Shown in pieces: positions 41,513 to 50,152 of a stretch of 64,000 bases of DNA. The notes beneath the pieces are model-generated. The model was not told where the DNA came from. It was given only the letters and a program-made list of their open reading frames with translations, and searched no databases. The stretch is from Oscillospiraceae bacterium (GTDB lineage: Bacteria > Bacillota > Clostridia > Oscillospirales > Oscillospiraceae): positions 1 to 64,000 of the forward strand of contig JAGAQA010000031.1 of the NCBI GenBank assembly GCA_017622995.1. The letters run 5' to 3'. The position numbers were made by a program, and so were the translations under genes. The stretch's first letter is position 1. Each line of letters starts with the position of its first letter.

Positions 41513-42460
41513 TTATTTAAGAAGTTCCCGGAAGGTTGCCCCCCTGTACCCCAATCGGGGGGCACAGGCAAAAATGGCCTTCAGCTCCCGATAAAGGTTC
41601 CGGATGGCCGGTTCATCCCGGAAGGTGGGACTGCCGCCGGGCATCAGCTCCGAGGAATGGAGCATGAACATGACATAGTCCCGATTCTCTTCCCGGGCGC
41701 CCCGTTCCAGCACACCCAGGCATTCTTTCAGATTGTTTCCGTTGGGCCGCAGCCACAAGAGATTTCCCCGTTTCGCGTGAACCAGCGCCCGGGCCAGGTT
41801 TTTGGGGGTGAGCCGGTCCGGCAGGTAAACCCGGTGGTCTTCAAACACCGTTACAGGGTACTCCATGAGGCTTGTACCCGGAATGGCATAGGGTGTATCC
41901 GGGCTTTCCCGGTAATCGGAGCCTCTGCTTTGAGGGCTCCGGCCCGGGTGGGCTGACCAGTCCAGCTTCGGCGTTACCGAGCAGTCCACCCGATAGCCGT
42001 ATTTTTGAAGCAGCCGGAAGTACCGGTCATCCGTTGCCCACCGGCCCGCCCGGTGGGATACCGGGGGGAGCCCCATTTTTTCCGTGATCAGCTCCGTCAT
42101 AAAGCGGATCTTTTCCTCCATGGCCCTTTCGCTGTACTCAATCAGGTAGGCCGCCCCGGGGGTACAGTCGGTGCGGGCAGGAAGCGCTTCCTCCATAGGC
42201 GGACAGTTCCAGGCGTGCAGGTGCATCCCGATTTCGCAGAGCCCCCGGTCCTGTTTTCCCCTGGCAAAGGCGCAGAAGCGGGGATCCTGAAGCATTTCGT
42301 AATTACTCAGGTAAACGGGCTTCATGCCGTATTCTTCGCAAAGACTCTGAAACGGGGGCAGAAACCGGGTGTTTTCCGTGCCGATGGGCTGGCCTTCCCG
42401 CCAGGCCCACAGGTTGTCCCCCTCCGTATCGATGGTGATGATCAGATGTTTATGTTCCAT
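41513..42460 (-). CDS. Polysaccharide deacetylase-fold protein, WalW-like
   Basis: A 315-residue protein. Residues 1-12 read HLIITIDTEGDNLW, in which TIDTEGD matches the first metal motif of the WalW/deacetylase group. HLHAWNCPP (about 83-91) gives the histidine motif, and HRAGRWATDDRYFRLLQKYGY (near 133-153) matches the conserved substrate loop. HSSELMPGG is near the C-terminus. WalW-type proteins sit in O-antigen clusters and their exact reaction is not settled. It overlaps the following glycosyltransferase gene by 11 bases. Confidence 0.85.
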   Translation of the reverse strand: MEHKHLIITIDTEGDNLWAWREGQPIGTENTRFLPPFQSLCEEYGMKPVYLSNYEMLQDPRFCAFARGKQDRGLCEIGMHLHAWNCPPMEEALPARTDCTPGAAYLIEYSERAMEEKIRFMTELITEKMGLPPVSHRAGRWATDDRYFRLLQKYGYRVDCSVTPKLDWSAHPGRSPQSRGSDYRESPDTPYAIPGTSLMEYPVTVFEDHRVYLPDRLTPKNLARALVHAKRGNLLWLRPNGNNLKECLGVLERGAREENRDYVMFMLHSSELMPGGSPTFRDEPAIRNLYRELKAIFACAPRLGYRGATFRELLK

Positions 42461-43568
42461 GCAGCAGACCTTCGTATTCCTTTATCAGTTCCGGAATCAC
42501 CGTTTCCATATCAAAGCGGGTCAGATCCTTGGGCGCCGGGTTTTCTATGTCCCCGTTCAAAATGGCCTCCGCCCAAACCTCATTGGGCTCCTCCAGGCTG
42601 ACGGACACGGCCTGCCGGGTACACAGCACATCCTCCGGCACCGCCCGGGATACCACGCACCGCACCCCCTGGGCCTGGGCTTCCACCGCCGCCAAGCCAA
42701 AGGACTCGGATTTGGAGGGCAGCACAAAGCAGTCCAGGGCCGCCAGAATGGCATCCGCGTCCGAACGGATGCCCGGGAAGAATACCGCTTCCCCAAATCC
42801 GTATTGAACTGCCTGTGCCTTCAGCTTTTCCATTCTGCCCTCCGCGTCTCCGCCTACAATCAGCAGCAGCGCGTCAGGCCGTTTTTCTTTAACCTTTCCG
42901 AAAATCGCCAGCAGCCGTTCGTGATTCTTCACTTCATGCAGGCGGCCCAGGGTGCCCACCAGAAAGCCCTCTTTCGGGATCCCCAGACGTTTGCGCAGCT
43001 CTTCCCGGTCATACCGGATTTCCCGCACCTTGCCCAGGTCCAGTCCATTGGGGATGCAGAGTACCCGGTCCGTTTGAAGACGCATCTGCGCTTCCTGCCG
43101 GTCTTCCTGGGTCAGCGCGCATAGATACATCCCCCGAATGCACAGCTTCTTCAGAAGCCGGGTATTCGCCTCTCCCAGCATCCCCAGATTCCGCTCCACC
43201 CGGGAGTGGAAGGTAAACACCATCCGCTCTGCCGGAAAATCCAGCCGGTCCACATGGTCCGGCAGGCCGTGCAGGTGGACAATATCCGGTTGATAGGTTT
43301 TCAGCAGCCGGTTAAAGGCGTGGGAAAGGCCCAAAAGCCGTGCGGCCCGCTTGCGCTGCATACCGAACGGTGCCGTAACAGAGCCTTTCCACAGGGGGAT
43401 TACCGGCACGCCGCCCTCCTGCAATTTTCTCGCCAGGAAGCTGTCCGTATGGAAATCCTCCACCAGGCACACCTCACAGCCCCGTTTTTTCAGTTGAAGC
43501 AGATACTCTGCACACACCGTTTCCGCTCCCCCAATTTGGAGGGAATAGGTGTAAAACAGGATGCGCAT
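42450..43568 (-). CDS. GT-B glycosyltransferase (family 4-like), first
   Basis: A 372-residue retaining-type glycosyltransferase. The N-terminal domain starts YSLQIGGAETVCAEYLLQLKKRG, and the C-terminal donor domain has GTLGRLHEVKNHERLL (about 205-220), LLIVGGDAEG, VFFPGIRSDADAILAALDCFVLPSKSESFGLAAVEAQAQG with the EX7E-type motif. It transfers a sugar during repeat-unit assembly, donor unknown. It overlaps the deacetylase-like gene by 11 bases. Confidence 0.9.
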   Translation of the reverse strand: MRILFYTYSLQIGGAETVCAEYLLQLKKRGCEVCLVEDFHTDSFLARKLQEGGVPVIPLWKGSVTAPFGMQRKRAARLLGLSHAFNRLLKTYQPDIVHLHGLPDHVDRLDFPAERMVFTFHSRVERNLGMLGEANTRLLKKLCIRGMYLCALTQEDRQEAQMRLQTDRVLCIPNGLDLGKVREIRYDREELRKRLGIPKEGFLVGTLGRLHEVKNHERLLAIFGKVKEKRPDALLLIVGGDAEGRMEKLKAQAVQYGFGEAVFFPGIRSDADAILAALDCFVLPSKSESFGLAAVEAQAQGVRCVVSRAVPEDVLCTRQAVSVSLEEPNEVWAEAILNGDIENPAPKDLTRFDMETVIPELIKEYEGLLHGT

Positions 43569-43589
43569 TGGGTTCCTCCTTTTCGCAGG

Positions 43590-44840
43590 TTACTCTGTTA
43601 CGCCGATCCGGCGGGCAATTTCCAAAAAGCGCTGCCAATGGGCCTGGGGCGCGTATTTTTTCTCACACAGTTCCCTTGCGTAACGGCCCATTTCCATCCG
43701 CTTTTCCGGATTCTCATACAGGGTCCGGATGGCCTGGGCGATTTGGGAAGAATTCCGGGGTTCAAACAGGATCCCCGACTTTCCGTCCTCCACCGCGTCG
43801 GAAAGGCTTCCCAGGTCGGAGGCGATTACCGGCTTTCCGTAGGCATAGCTTTCCAGAATCACATTGGGCAGATTCTCATACCAAACGGCGGGGCAGGCCA
43901 CACACATGGCGTTTGCAATCAGGTCCTCCAGGGCTTTGCCCTTCCGGAAGCCCGCGAAGCGGATCTTCTCCCGGATGCCCAGCTCCTCGATCCGGGCCAT
44001 CAGCGCCGGGTCGCAGCTTTCCTCTGTGCCCGTAATGGCCAGGGTAACCGGGAGCTCCTTCAGCAATCCCATGGCCTCCACCGCATAGCCGAAGCCCTTT
44101 TCCTCGGAAAACCGGCCCAGACAGAGCACATAGTCCTCCGATTCGTAGTGGGGCTGAATCTCCGTGCAGTCAATGAAGGTTGGGTTTACATAAACCTTAT
44201 CCTCCGGGAAAAAGCCAGACTCCACCAAAAGCTTTTTGGTAAATTCCGGCGGGGTGATCACCGCGTCCACCGCGTCGTAGGTTCTGCGCGCTCTGTGGTA
44301 AGCGCAGGAGGCCGCCCGGAGGGCGGACAGGGCCCCGGAGCCCTTGACGCAGCGGTGCCGGATCATGGGCCGGTAATCTCCGGACATACATTCCCGGCAG
44401 ATTTCCCCCTCCCGCATCATATTGTATTTCCCGCAGATCAGCCGGAAATCCGAGATGCGGTGGATAACGGGAACCCCTTCTTCCTTTGCCGCCCGAAAAA
44501 TATCCGGTGTCAGCTGGCCCGGGATCAGAACGTACAACAGGTCCGGCTTTATCTCCCGGATCAAAGCCTTCATCTTGCGATAGGCCTCCCGGTTGTGGAA
44601 TTCGTGCCAGACGCCCTTTGCCAGATAGGAAAGATTTCTGTTCCCCGCGTCGTAGTTTCCGCCGGCGTTTTCATCCCCCACAAAGAAGCGGCCATATTCC
44701 GTTTCCTCATTGGTGGGATAGTTTACGGAAAAGGGAATCACCTCTGCCCCGTTCTGCCGGGCCAAATCCATAAACTTGAACAGATACCGTTCCGGTCCGC
44801 CCTGAAAATAAAACTTATAGTGGGCCACAATAATTTTCAT
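43590..44840 (-). CDS. GT-B glycosyltransferase with Cys-rich insertion
   Basis: A 416-residue glycosyltransferase of family 4 type. The start HYKFYFQGGPERYLFKFMDLARQNG and the donor domain YVLCLGRFSEEKGFGYAVEAMGLL.. ENLPNVILESYAYGKPVIASDLGSLSDAV are typical. Around residues 150-180 it carries CGKYNMMREGEICRECMSG..RHRC, a Cys cluster found in some group 1 transferases that may bind a metal or form disulfides. It is within the exopolysaccharide operon next to a radical SAM gene. Confidence 0.9.
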   Translation of the reverse strand: MKIIVAHYKFYFQGGPERYLFKFMDLARQNGAEVIPFSVNYPTNEETEYGRFFVGDENAGGNYDAGNRNLSYLAKGVWHEFHNREAYRKMKALIREIKPDLLYVLIPGQLTPDIFRAAKEEGVPVIHRISDFRLICGKYNMMREGEICRECMSGDYRPMIRHRCVKGSGALSALRAASCAYHRARRTYDAVDAVITPPEFTKKLLVESGFFPEDKVYVNPTFIDCTEIQPHYESEDYVLCLGRFSEEKGFGYAVEAMGLLKELPVTLAITGTEESCDPALMARIEELGIREKIRFAGFRKGKALEDLIANAMCVACPAVWYENLPNVILESYAYGKPVIASDLGSLSDAVEDGKSGILFEPRNSSQIAQAIRTLYENPEKRMEMGRYARELCEKKYAPQAHWQRFLEIARRIGVTE

Positions 44841-44843
44841 AGC

Positions 44844-46022
44844 TCAGTTTTCCTCTTTCATCTGGCCTGCCAGATCCTCCGCCACGATCTCCTCACCGGA
44901 GCGGCTTTCCAGCTGCTCCTTGCTCTTTTCGCTGAGACCGTTGTCAATCTGGCAGCTGAAGTCGCAGGTGGAGCAGGCATCCAGCTCTTCCTTGGTGACC
45001 TTGCCGTCCCGGTAATCCCGGACAATTTTGTTTTCATACATACTGTATGGGTGCTTGGTAAAGAGGGACTTTGCCTTGTGGACCAGAACCCACCAGGCAG
45101 GCACCCAGATATACTTTTTCATGGCGGGCGACGCGGAGCCGATCATCCAGCATTCCCGGCCGCAGTGCTTGACCCGGGCCCGGACGGCGTTGGCCTGATC
45201 GCTGTTCCACAGGGTATCCCAATCCGTATCCTTGAGGTTTCCCATAACCTCCTTGTCCTTGGTGCCGTTGCAGGGCATCACGTCGCCGTAGGGGTCGATG
45301 AAGAAGGTGTCCACGCTCATGTCGCAGGGCAGAAGCCGGGGCTGTCCGTAGATGTAGTTGATGAGGCCGTGGTTGAAATAGGCCCGGAACCACTTTTTGG
45401 GGCTGTTGGACCGCAGCAGCTCGTTGACCAGGTCCTCAAAATGCTTGGCAACCGCGGGCCGGTCGTGGATGATGTTTTTGGACTCCACGAAGTAGAAGCT
45501 GTTGTGTAAGGAGGCGGTGGCGAACTCCATGCCCATCTCGTCGGAGATTTTGTACAGCGCCACCAGGTCCTGGGCGTTTCTGTCCTGCACCGTCATGCCG
45601 AAGCCCACATCGGGGTGGTGCTTTTCCACCAGCTTCTTGAGGGTGGTATACCCCCGGTTGAAGCCGTCGGGCAGGCCCCGGATGGCATTGTTGGTCTCCT
45701 CCAAGCCCTCGATGGAAATGCGGATGCCCAGTTTGGGGAATTTGTCGCACAGGTCCAGAATCCGGTCCGTAAAGAAACCGTTGGTGGAGATCACCACCCG
45801 GTCCGTCTTGGTGTACAGCTCCCGGATAATATCCTCCAGATCCTGGCGGATAAAGGGCTCGCCGCCGGTGACATTCACAAAATTCATTTTGGGCAGCTTG
45901 CGGATGGTTTCCACCGTCAGCTCCTCCTCCGGTCTGGAGGGGGCCTTATACCGGTTGCACATGGAGCACCGGGCGTTGCAGCGATAGGTCACGATCACCG
46001 TGCCGTTCAGTTTTTTAGCCAT
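44844..46022 (-). CDS. Radical SAM/SPASM-type protein in the polysaccharide operon
   Basis: A 392-residue radical SAM enzyme. The CxxxCxxC cluster motif is at CNARCSMC (Cys15, 19, 22), followed by NVTGGEPFIRQDLEDIIREL and STNGF, which hold the SAM-binding glycines. Further cysteines (LPCD, MPCNG, HCGRECW, and CSTCDFSCQ near the C-terminus) suggest an SPASM/Twitch region with extra Fe-S clusters. Such proteins can modify sugars, lipids or peptides. In this operon the substrate is probably an activated sugar or glycolipid, but that is inference. It lies 3 bases from its downstream neighbour. Confidence 0.88.
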   Translation of the reverse strand: MAKKLNGTVIVTYRCNARCSMCNRYKAPSRPEEELTVETIRKLPKMNFVNVTGGEPFIRQDLEDIIRELYTKTDRVVISTNGFFTDRILDLCDKFPKLGIRISIEGLEETNNAIRGLPDGFNRGYTTLKKLVEKHHPDVGFGMTVQDRNAQDLVALYKISDEMGMEFATASLHNSFYFVESKNIIHDRPAVAKHFEDLVNELLRSNSPKKWFRAYFNHGLINYIYGQPRLLPCDMSVDTFFIDPYGDVMPCNGTKDKEVMGNLKDTDWDTLWNSDQANAVRARVKHCGRECWMIGSASPAMKKYIWVPAWWVLVHKAKSLFTKHPYSMYENKIVRDYRDGKVTKEELDACSTCDFSCQIDNGLSEKSKEQLESRSGEEIVAEDLAGQMKEEN

Positions 46023-46034
46023 AGGTTTTCCTCC

Positions 46035-46589
46035 CTAGCATAGGCCGTCTGTCCCGGATTCCGGGATCCGGCTGTTGATGTAGCCCTCCGTCGCACCGTC
46101 CCGATGCACCCAGCTGCAGGGATTCCCCACAACCACACTATGGGCGGGTATGCTCCGGTTGACAAACGCGTTGGGCGCGATGAGCACATCGTCCCCGATG
46201 GTAATGTTCCCGACGATGGTGGCATTCACACCAATCCATACCCTGCTGCCGATGGTAGGCGCGCCCTTTCGCACACCCCGGTTTTCTTTGCCAATGGTGA
46301 CGCCCTTGGAAAGATTCACATTCTCCCCCAGCACCGCATCGGAATTAATGGAAATCCCGTAGGGGTGATCTATAAAAAAGCCTCTTCCAATTCTGGCTCG
46401 CCAGGAAATTTCGACGCCATGTTTCCTGCTCAGCATCACATAGCGCACAAGGTACAGCTTTCGCAAAAACGGATTCCGGCAGGTATTGACCTTTCTATGG
46501 TAGAAATGGAATCTGCGCATCCACCAATCCAACCGGATATGACCGTATCGGGCAAGATCCCCCCGATAGTAGGACTGAAACTCATTCAT
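46035..46589 (-). CDS. Hexapeptide-repeat acyltransferase (serine acetyltransferase-like)
   Basis: A 184-residue left-handed beta-helix acetyltransferase with GRGFFIDHPYGISINSDAVLGENVNLSKGVTIGKENRGVRKGAPTIG (about 75-120) and the closing RSIPAHSVVVGNPC. The DHPYGI motif takes the place of the DHGTGI motif in CysE. In polysaccharide clusters this type usually O-acetylates sugars. It ends 12 bases before the radical SAM gene and overlaps the following glycosyltransferase gene by 8 bases. Confidence 0.9.
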   Translation of the reverse strand: MNEFQSYYRGDLARYGHIRLDWWMRRFHFYHRKVNTCRNPFLRKLYLVRYVMLSRKHGVEISWRARIGRGFFIDHPYGISINSDAVLGENVNLSKGVTIGKENRGVRKGAPTIGSRVWIGVNATIVGNITIGDDVLIAPNAFVNRSIPAHSVVVGNPCSWVHRDGATEGYINSRIPESGTDGLC

Positions 46590-47676
46590 AGAAGGATGCT
46601 CCTTTCTCTTTGCCCCGGTAGGCCTCCAGGGTCTTTTCCGTCACCTGATCCCAGCCCAAAAGCGCGTCGGAGGGCACATAGTCCTTCCGGTGGGCGCTGA
46701 CGGCTTCCAGCTGGGCCTGCAGATCCGCCACATCCCCATGCCGGAAGAAATAGCTGTTGGCTTCATCCACCCGGTTTTCCCGGATGTCGGATACCAGGCA
46801 CACCCGGCCATAGCCCAGGGCCTCCAAAAGGCTCATGGGCATCCCCTCAATGTCGGAAGGGAGCACGTAAAGGTAGGCATTGCTGTAGAGCTCCGAAAGA
46901 AGCTCCCCCTGTACAAAGCCGGTAAAGAGAATGCCAGGGTCATCTCCTGCCAGAGCCCGCATTTCTTCGTAATACTCCCTGCTGTGGCCGCTGCCGCCGG
47001 CAATGACCAGCTTCTGGGGGATATTCGCCTTTTTGTAAGCCTGGATCAGGTAATGCAGGCCCTTTTCCGGCACGATCCGGGCAAGAAACAGGATGTAGTC
47101 TTCCCCCAGCAGCCCAAACCGCTCCGTAATCAGCCGGGCTTTCCTGGTTTCAAACCGCTCAAAGCCATTGGGAATCAGGATTGTTTCCAGGCCGTAGGCT
47201 TCCTGAAAATAATCGTAGTCGTTGCGGCACAGGGTGATGATTTCGTCGGCGTACCGCACCACCATTTTCTCGGAGAAATGAAGGATTTTGTTTCCGATCC
47301 CCTGGAATTTGCTCCGTTTCCAGTCAATTCCATGGATGGTGACCACAATTTTCTTCCTGCTCAGGGCAGTGAGAAACAAAAAGCAGGTATTGCCCAGGGC
47401 ATGAAAATGGAGCACATCGTAGCTGCCCCACAGAGCGCGGATGGTTGCCAGGAACGAGGACACCAGCGCGTCTGTGGCCTTTTTGTCAATGGTGAACACC
47501 TCTTTCACCCGGACGCCGTCAACCGTTTTTTCCGACCGGACACCCTTTTTCTTCCGGACATACACCGTCACAGCCTGGCCCTTTTTGACCAGCTCCCGGG
47601 AGAGTCTGCCCACGACCACATCGATTCCGCCCTCACGGGAGGGGATTCGTTTTGGGCCGATCATGGCGATTTTCAT
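46582..47676 (-). CDS. GT-B glycosyltransferase (family 4), first gene of the operon
   Basis: A 364-residue glycosyltransferase. The N-terminal domain starts AMIGPKRIPSREGGIDVVVGRLSRELVKKG, and the C-terminal domain has FLARIVPEKGLHYLIQAYKK, VIAGGSGHS and YLYVLPSDIEGMPMSLLEALGYGRVCLVSDI with the EX7E-like motif. It resembles the DUF1972/rhamnosyl-type start of WcaI-like enzymes, but the donor is not certain. A consensus-like promoter lies at 47740-47768 on the minus strand, so it heads the 40.0-47.7 kb operon. Confidence 0.9.
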   Translation of the reverse strand: MKIAMIGPKRIPSREGGIDVVVGRLSRELVKKGQAVTVYVRKKKGVRSEKTVDGVRVKEVFTIDKKATDALVSSFLATIRALWGSYDVLHFHALGNTCFLFLTALSRKKIVVTIHGIDWKRSKFQGIGNKILHFSEKMVVRYADEIITLCRNDYDYFQEAYGLETILIPNGFERFETRKARLITERFGLLGEDYILFLARIVPEKGLHYLIQAYKKANIPQKLVIAGGSGHSREYYEEMRALAGDDPGILFTGFVQGELLSELYSNAYLYVLPSDIEGMPMSLLEALGYGRVCLVSDIRENRVDEANSYFFRHGDVADLQAQLEAVSAHRKDYVPSDALLGWDQVTEKTLEAYRGKEKGASFYE

Positions 47677-47739
47677 GGCAATCCCTCACATACACGCATT
47701 CTTTCTGATTTTTCCCGGAATCCGGGCATTCTTCCGCTT

Positions 47740-47768
47740 ATTGTACCATACTCCTTTCGGAAAGGCAA
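47740..47768 (-). promoter_or_regulatory. Promoter of the 40.0-47.7 kb glycan operon
   Basis: On the minus strand TTGCCT (47763-47768), 17 bases, TACAAT (47740-47745). It is back-to-back with the plus-strand promoter at 47811. Confidence 0.65.
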
Positions 47769-47810
47769 GCAGCCCTTTCTCTCAAACGGCCCTTTGCCAA
47801 AGGAAATCTA

Positions 47811-47839
47811 TTGCATTCTGTCTGAAAAACAGGTATAAT
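47811..47839 (+). promoter_or_regulatory. Promoter of the second phosphoglycosyl transferase gene
   Basis: TTGCAT (47811-47816), 17 bases, consensus TATAAT (47834-47839), 58 bases before the GTG start. Confidence 0.75.
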
Positions 47840-47896
47840 AAAGAATACAATGGGTTTTGTATGGGCTAGTCCCATTTTGGAATAGGAGTAAACACC

Positions 47897-49324
47897 GTGC
47901 GGAAACGAAATATACTGGATGATCTGAAATTTTTAATACGTGCCACGGAAGGAATCCTGGAAATCGGGCTGCTGACCATCGTTTTTTACGGTGCCTGGAA
48001 GCTGGGCTACTGGGGCATTTCCTTCCCGGAAGACTTTGGCGGAACTTCCCTGTACCTGTTGCTGGGCGTATACGCCCTGACCATGACCGCGGTCTTTTTT
48101 CTCTGCGACTGCTTCCGCTACGGTCACGCCAAGCTCATCGATCTGGCAATTTCCCAATGGCTGTCCGTATTTATTGTGGATGTCATCATCTTCTTTGTGC
48201 TGTGTCTGGTGGCCTCTGACCGGGTCCGGATCTGGCCGATTTTCACCGCCCTCGCCCTGGACTGTGTTCTGAGCTTTGCCTGCTGTGCCCTCTTCACCCG
48301 GATCTACCACTCCCTGTACGTTCCCCGGAATATGCTGCTGATCTATGAGGACGAAAGCGCTCTGGATCTGAAGTTCAAAATGGATGCCCGCCGGGACAAA
48401 TACTCCATCACGGAAGTGATTTCCGTAAAGGCCGGTCTTCCCAGAATTCTCTCCGCCATCGACCGCCACGATGCCGTTGTCATCAACGATGTGGACGGCG
48501 ACGAGCGGAATGCCCTGATCAAATACTGCTACGCCCGCAGCATCCGCACCTATGTGGTTCCCCAGGTAACAGACATTATTCTCTCCTCCGCCCAGGATGT
48601 AACCCTGCTGGACACACCCCTGAAGCTGGTTCGGGGCCGGGGCCTTACCGTGGTGCAGCGTATCTGCAAGCGGGCCATGGACATTGTGCTGTGTCTCATC
48701 GCCCTGATTCCCGCGGCGCCCATTATGCTGGTCACCGCCCTGGCCATCAAGCTGGAAGACGGCGGTCCCGTATTCTACCGGCAGAAGCGGGTCACCCGGG
48801 ACGGCAAGGTTTTTGAGATTCTGAAATTCCGCAGCATGATCGTGGATGCCGAGAAAAACGGCTATGACCTGAGCATGCGCGCCAACGGCAGGGACCCCAG
48901 AATTACCAAAGTGGGTAACGTGATCCGGGGCTGCCGGGTGGACGAGCTGCCCCAGATTCTGAACATTCTCCGGGGGGATATGTCCATTGTGGGTCCCCGG
49001 CCGGAGCGGGTAGAAAACGTGGAAGCCTACAGCCGGGAGTTCCCGGAATGGCACTACCGGGAGCGGGTCAAGGCAGGTCTCACCGGCTACGCCCAGATCT
49101 TCGGCAAGTACAACACCACTCCGGAGGATAAGCTGCGGCTGGACCTCATCTATATTGAAAACTACTCTCTGCTTCTGGACATCAAGCTGATTTTTATGAC
49201 CGGCCGGGTTCTGTTCAGCAAGGAGTCCACCGAAGGCTTTGAGATGCAGGAGCAGATGCGGGCCTATCGGGAGGAAACCCTGAAAAACTTCACCGTAGAA
49301 GACGAGCCCTTACAGAAGGTATAA
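47897..49324 (+). CDS. Phosphoglycosyl transferase (polyprenyl glycosylphosphotransferase)
   Basis: A 475-residue initiating enzyme. Four N-terminal membrane segments (about 15-130) and a CoA-binding-like middle region precede a fifth membrane segment (VLCLIALIPAAPIMLVTALAI) and the bacterial sugar transferase domain with RQKRVTRDGKVFEILKFRSM, RGCRVDELPQILNILRGDMSIVGPRPER and VKAGLTGYAQIFGKYNTTPEDKL. The start is GTG, with AGGAG 8 bases upstream. It is transcribed away from the glycan operon it probably serves, and is the second such enzyme in the window, so two different glycans or two alternative first sugars are likely. Confidence 0.93.
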   Translation: MRKRNILDDLKFLIRATEGILEIGLLTIVFYGAWKLGYWGISFPEDFGGTSLYLLLGVYALTMTAVFFLCDCFRYGHAKLIDLAISQWLSVFIVDVIIFFVLCLVASDRVRIWPIFTALALDCVLSFACCALFTRIYHSLYVPRNMLLIYEDESALDLKFKMDARRDKYSITEVISVKAGLPRILSAIDRHDAVVINDVDGDERNALIKYCYARSIRTYVVPQVTDIILSSAQDVTLLDTPLKLVRGRGLTVVQRICKRAMDIVLCLIALIPAAPIMLVTALAIKLEDGGPVFYRQKRVTRDGKVFEILKFRSMIVDAEKNGYDLSMRANGRDPRITKVGNVIRGCRVDELPQILNILRGDMSIVGPRPERVENVEAYSREFPEWHYRERVKAGLTGYAQIFGKYNTTPEDKLRLDLIYIENYSLLLDIKLIFMTGRVLFSKESTEGFEMQEQMRAYREETLKNFTVEDEPLQKV

Positions 49325-49364
49325 AACAACCGCCCGAATCGGGAGCGTTCGTAAAACAGTTTCA

Positions 49365-49395
49365 GTCCCGGCAGTAATGTCTGCCGGGACTGTTC
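49365..49395 (+). terminator. Terminator of the phosphoglycosyl transferase gene
   Basis: A perfect 10-bp stem GTCCCGGCAG/CTGCCGGGAC with loop TAATGT, followed by TGTTCTT. Confidence 0.75.
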
Positions 49396-49424
49396 TTGCA
49401 TAAATTGAAGCCGTATGATATGAT
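49396..49424 (+). promoter_or_regulatory. Promoter of the small lipoprotein gene
   Basis: TTGCAT (49396-49401), 17 bases, TATGAT (49419-49424), beginning just after the terminator of the previous gene. Confidence 0.65.
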
Positions 49425-49467
49425 TAAACAGACCGATAGACTTGAATTTGGCAAAGGAGGTACTCAC

Positions 49468-49824
49468 ATGAAAAAGTTGATAGCATTGTTTTTAGCATTG
49501 GCTTGCGTGTTGGCTATGGTTGGTTGTGCCACTCAAAATGAAGAACCAACGGGATACCCCACAGGTAAAATCCAGCAACCGCAAATCATGTATAATGGGC
49601 AGATTTATTTCTATTTCGCAACTGGTTTTGACGAACCCTTACCCGATGGATATGCACTTGCTGGCAGCATCGCCGTGGTTGATAATGACAATGAGCCAGC
49701 AGAAGATTTTCATGGTGCAAGAGTTGAATTAGCACAAGAGGTTTATGCATCGGAAGACGATACCGACACTGTCTATGTAAAATACGAAAAGGGCTATGCT
49801 CAATTTACGATAAAGAAAAAATGA
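49468..49824 (+). CDS. Small lipoprotein of unknown function
   Basis: A 118-residue putative lipoprotein. The signal peptide MKKLIALFLALACVLAMVGC ends in a lipobox (Cys20). The mature part is acidic, with YFYFATGFDEPLPDGY and VVDNDNEPAEDF, and no known domain. The gene is visibly richer in A and T than its neighbours and is flanked downstream by a hairpin-rich region, which suggests recent acquisition. It has its own promoter and AAAGGAGG, and is not co-transcribed with the polysaccharide genes. Confidence 0.8.
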   Translation: MKKLIALFLALACVLAMVGCATQNEEPTGYPTGKIQQPQIMYNGQIYFYFATGFDEPLPDGYALAGSIAVVDNDNEPAEDFHGARVELAQEVYASEDDTDTVYVKYEKGYAQFTIKKK

Positions 49825-49858
49825 CAGCCAGATTCCAATTTTTCGAACTGATACTAAG

Positions 49859-50101
49859 GGCGCACTTCTATACGGATTAAACCCGTATGTGCGCTCATCT
49901 CCGGCCAAAGAGCCGCCGCAATGCGGCGGTTGGCCTCCGAAACGCCTCGCTGCGGCTCGGTGTGCGAGACCGAACACCCCGGACACCTGAATGTCCGGGG
50001 TGCTTTGCGTCACTATGTTCCGAACGAGGGGCTGCACCCCTTGCGACGCTAAAGTGGCTATTCTCTTAAGACAACAGGCGTGACCACAAATTGGTCGCGC
50101 C
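49859..50101. repeat. Cluster of five or six hairpins (array E)
   Basis: The 328-base gap after the lipoprotein gene holds: GCGCAC..ATACGG/CCGTATGTGCGC (49860-49894), GGCCAA.CCGCCGC/GCGGCGG TTGGCC (49903-49935), a weaker TCGC/GCGA stem, CCCCGGACA/TGTCCGGGG (49977-50000), AGGGG/CCCCT (about 50027-50041) and GGCGTGACCA/TGGTCGCGCC (about 50077-50101). No gene is seen. Confidence 0.7.
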
Positions 50102-50152
50102 TTTTGCCTAATGTTACTGTCTTACAAACACCCCGCTAAGGGCGGTTGTTTT

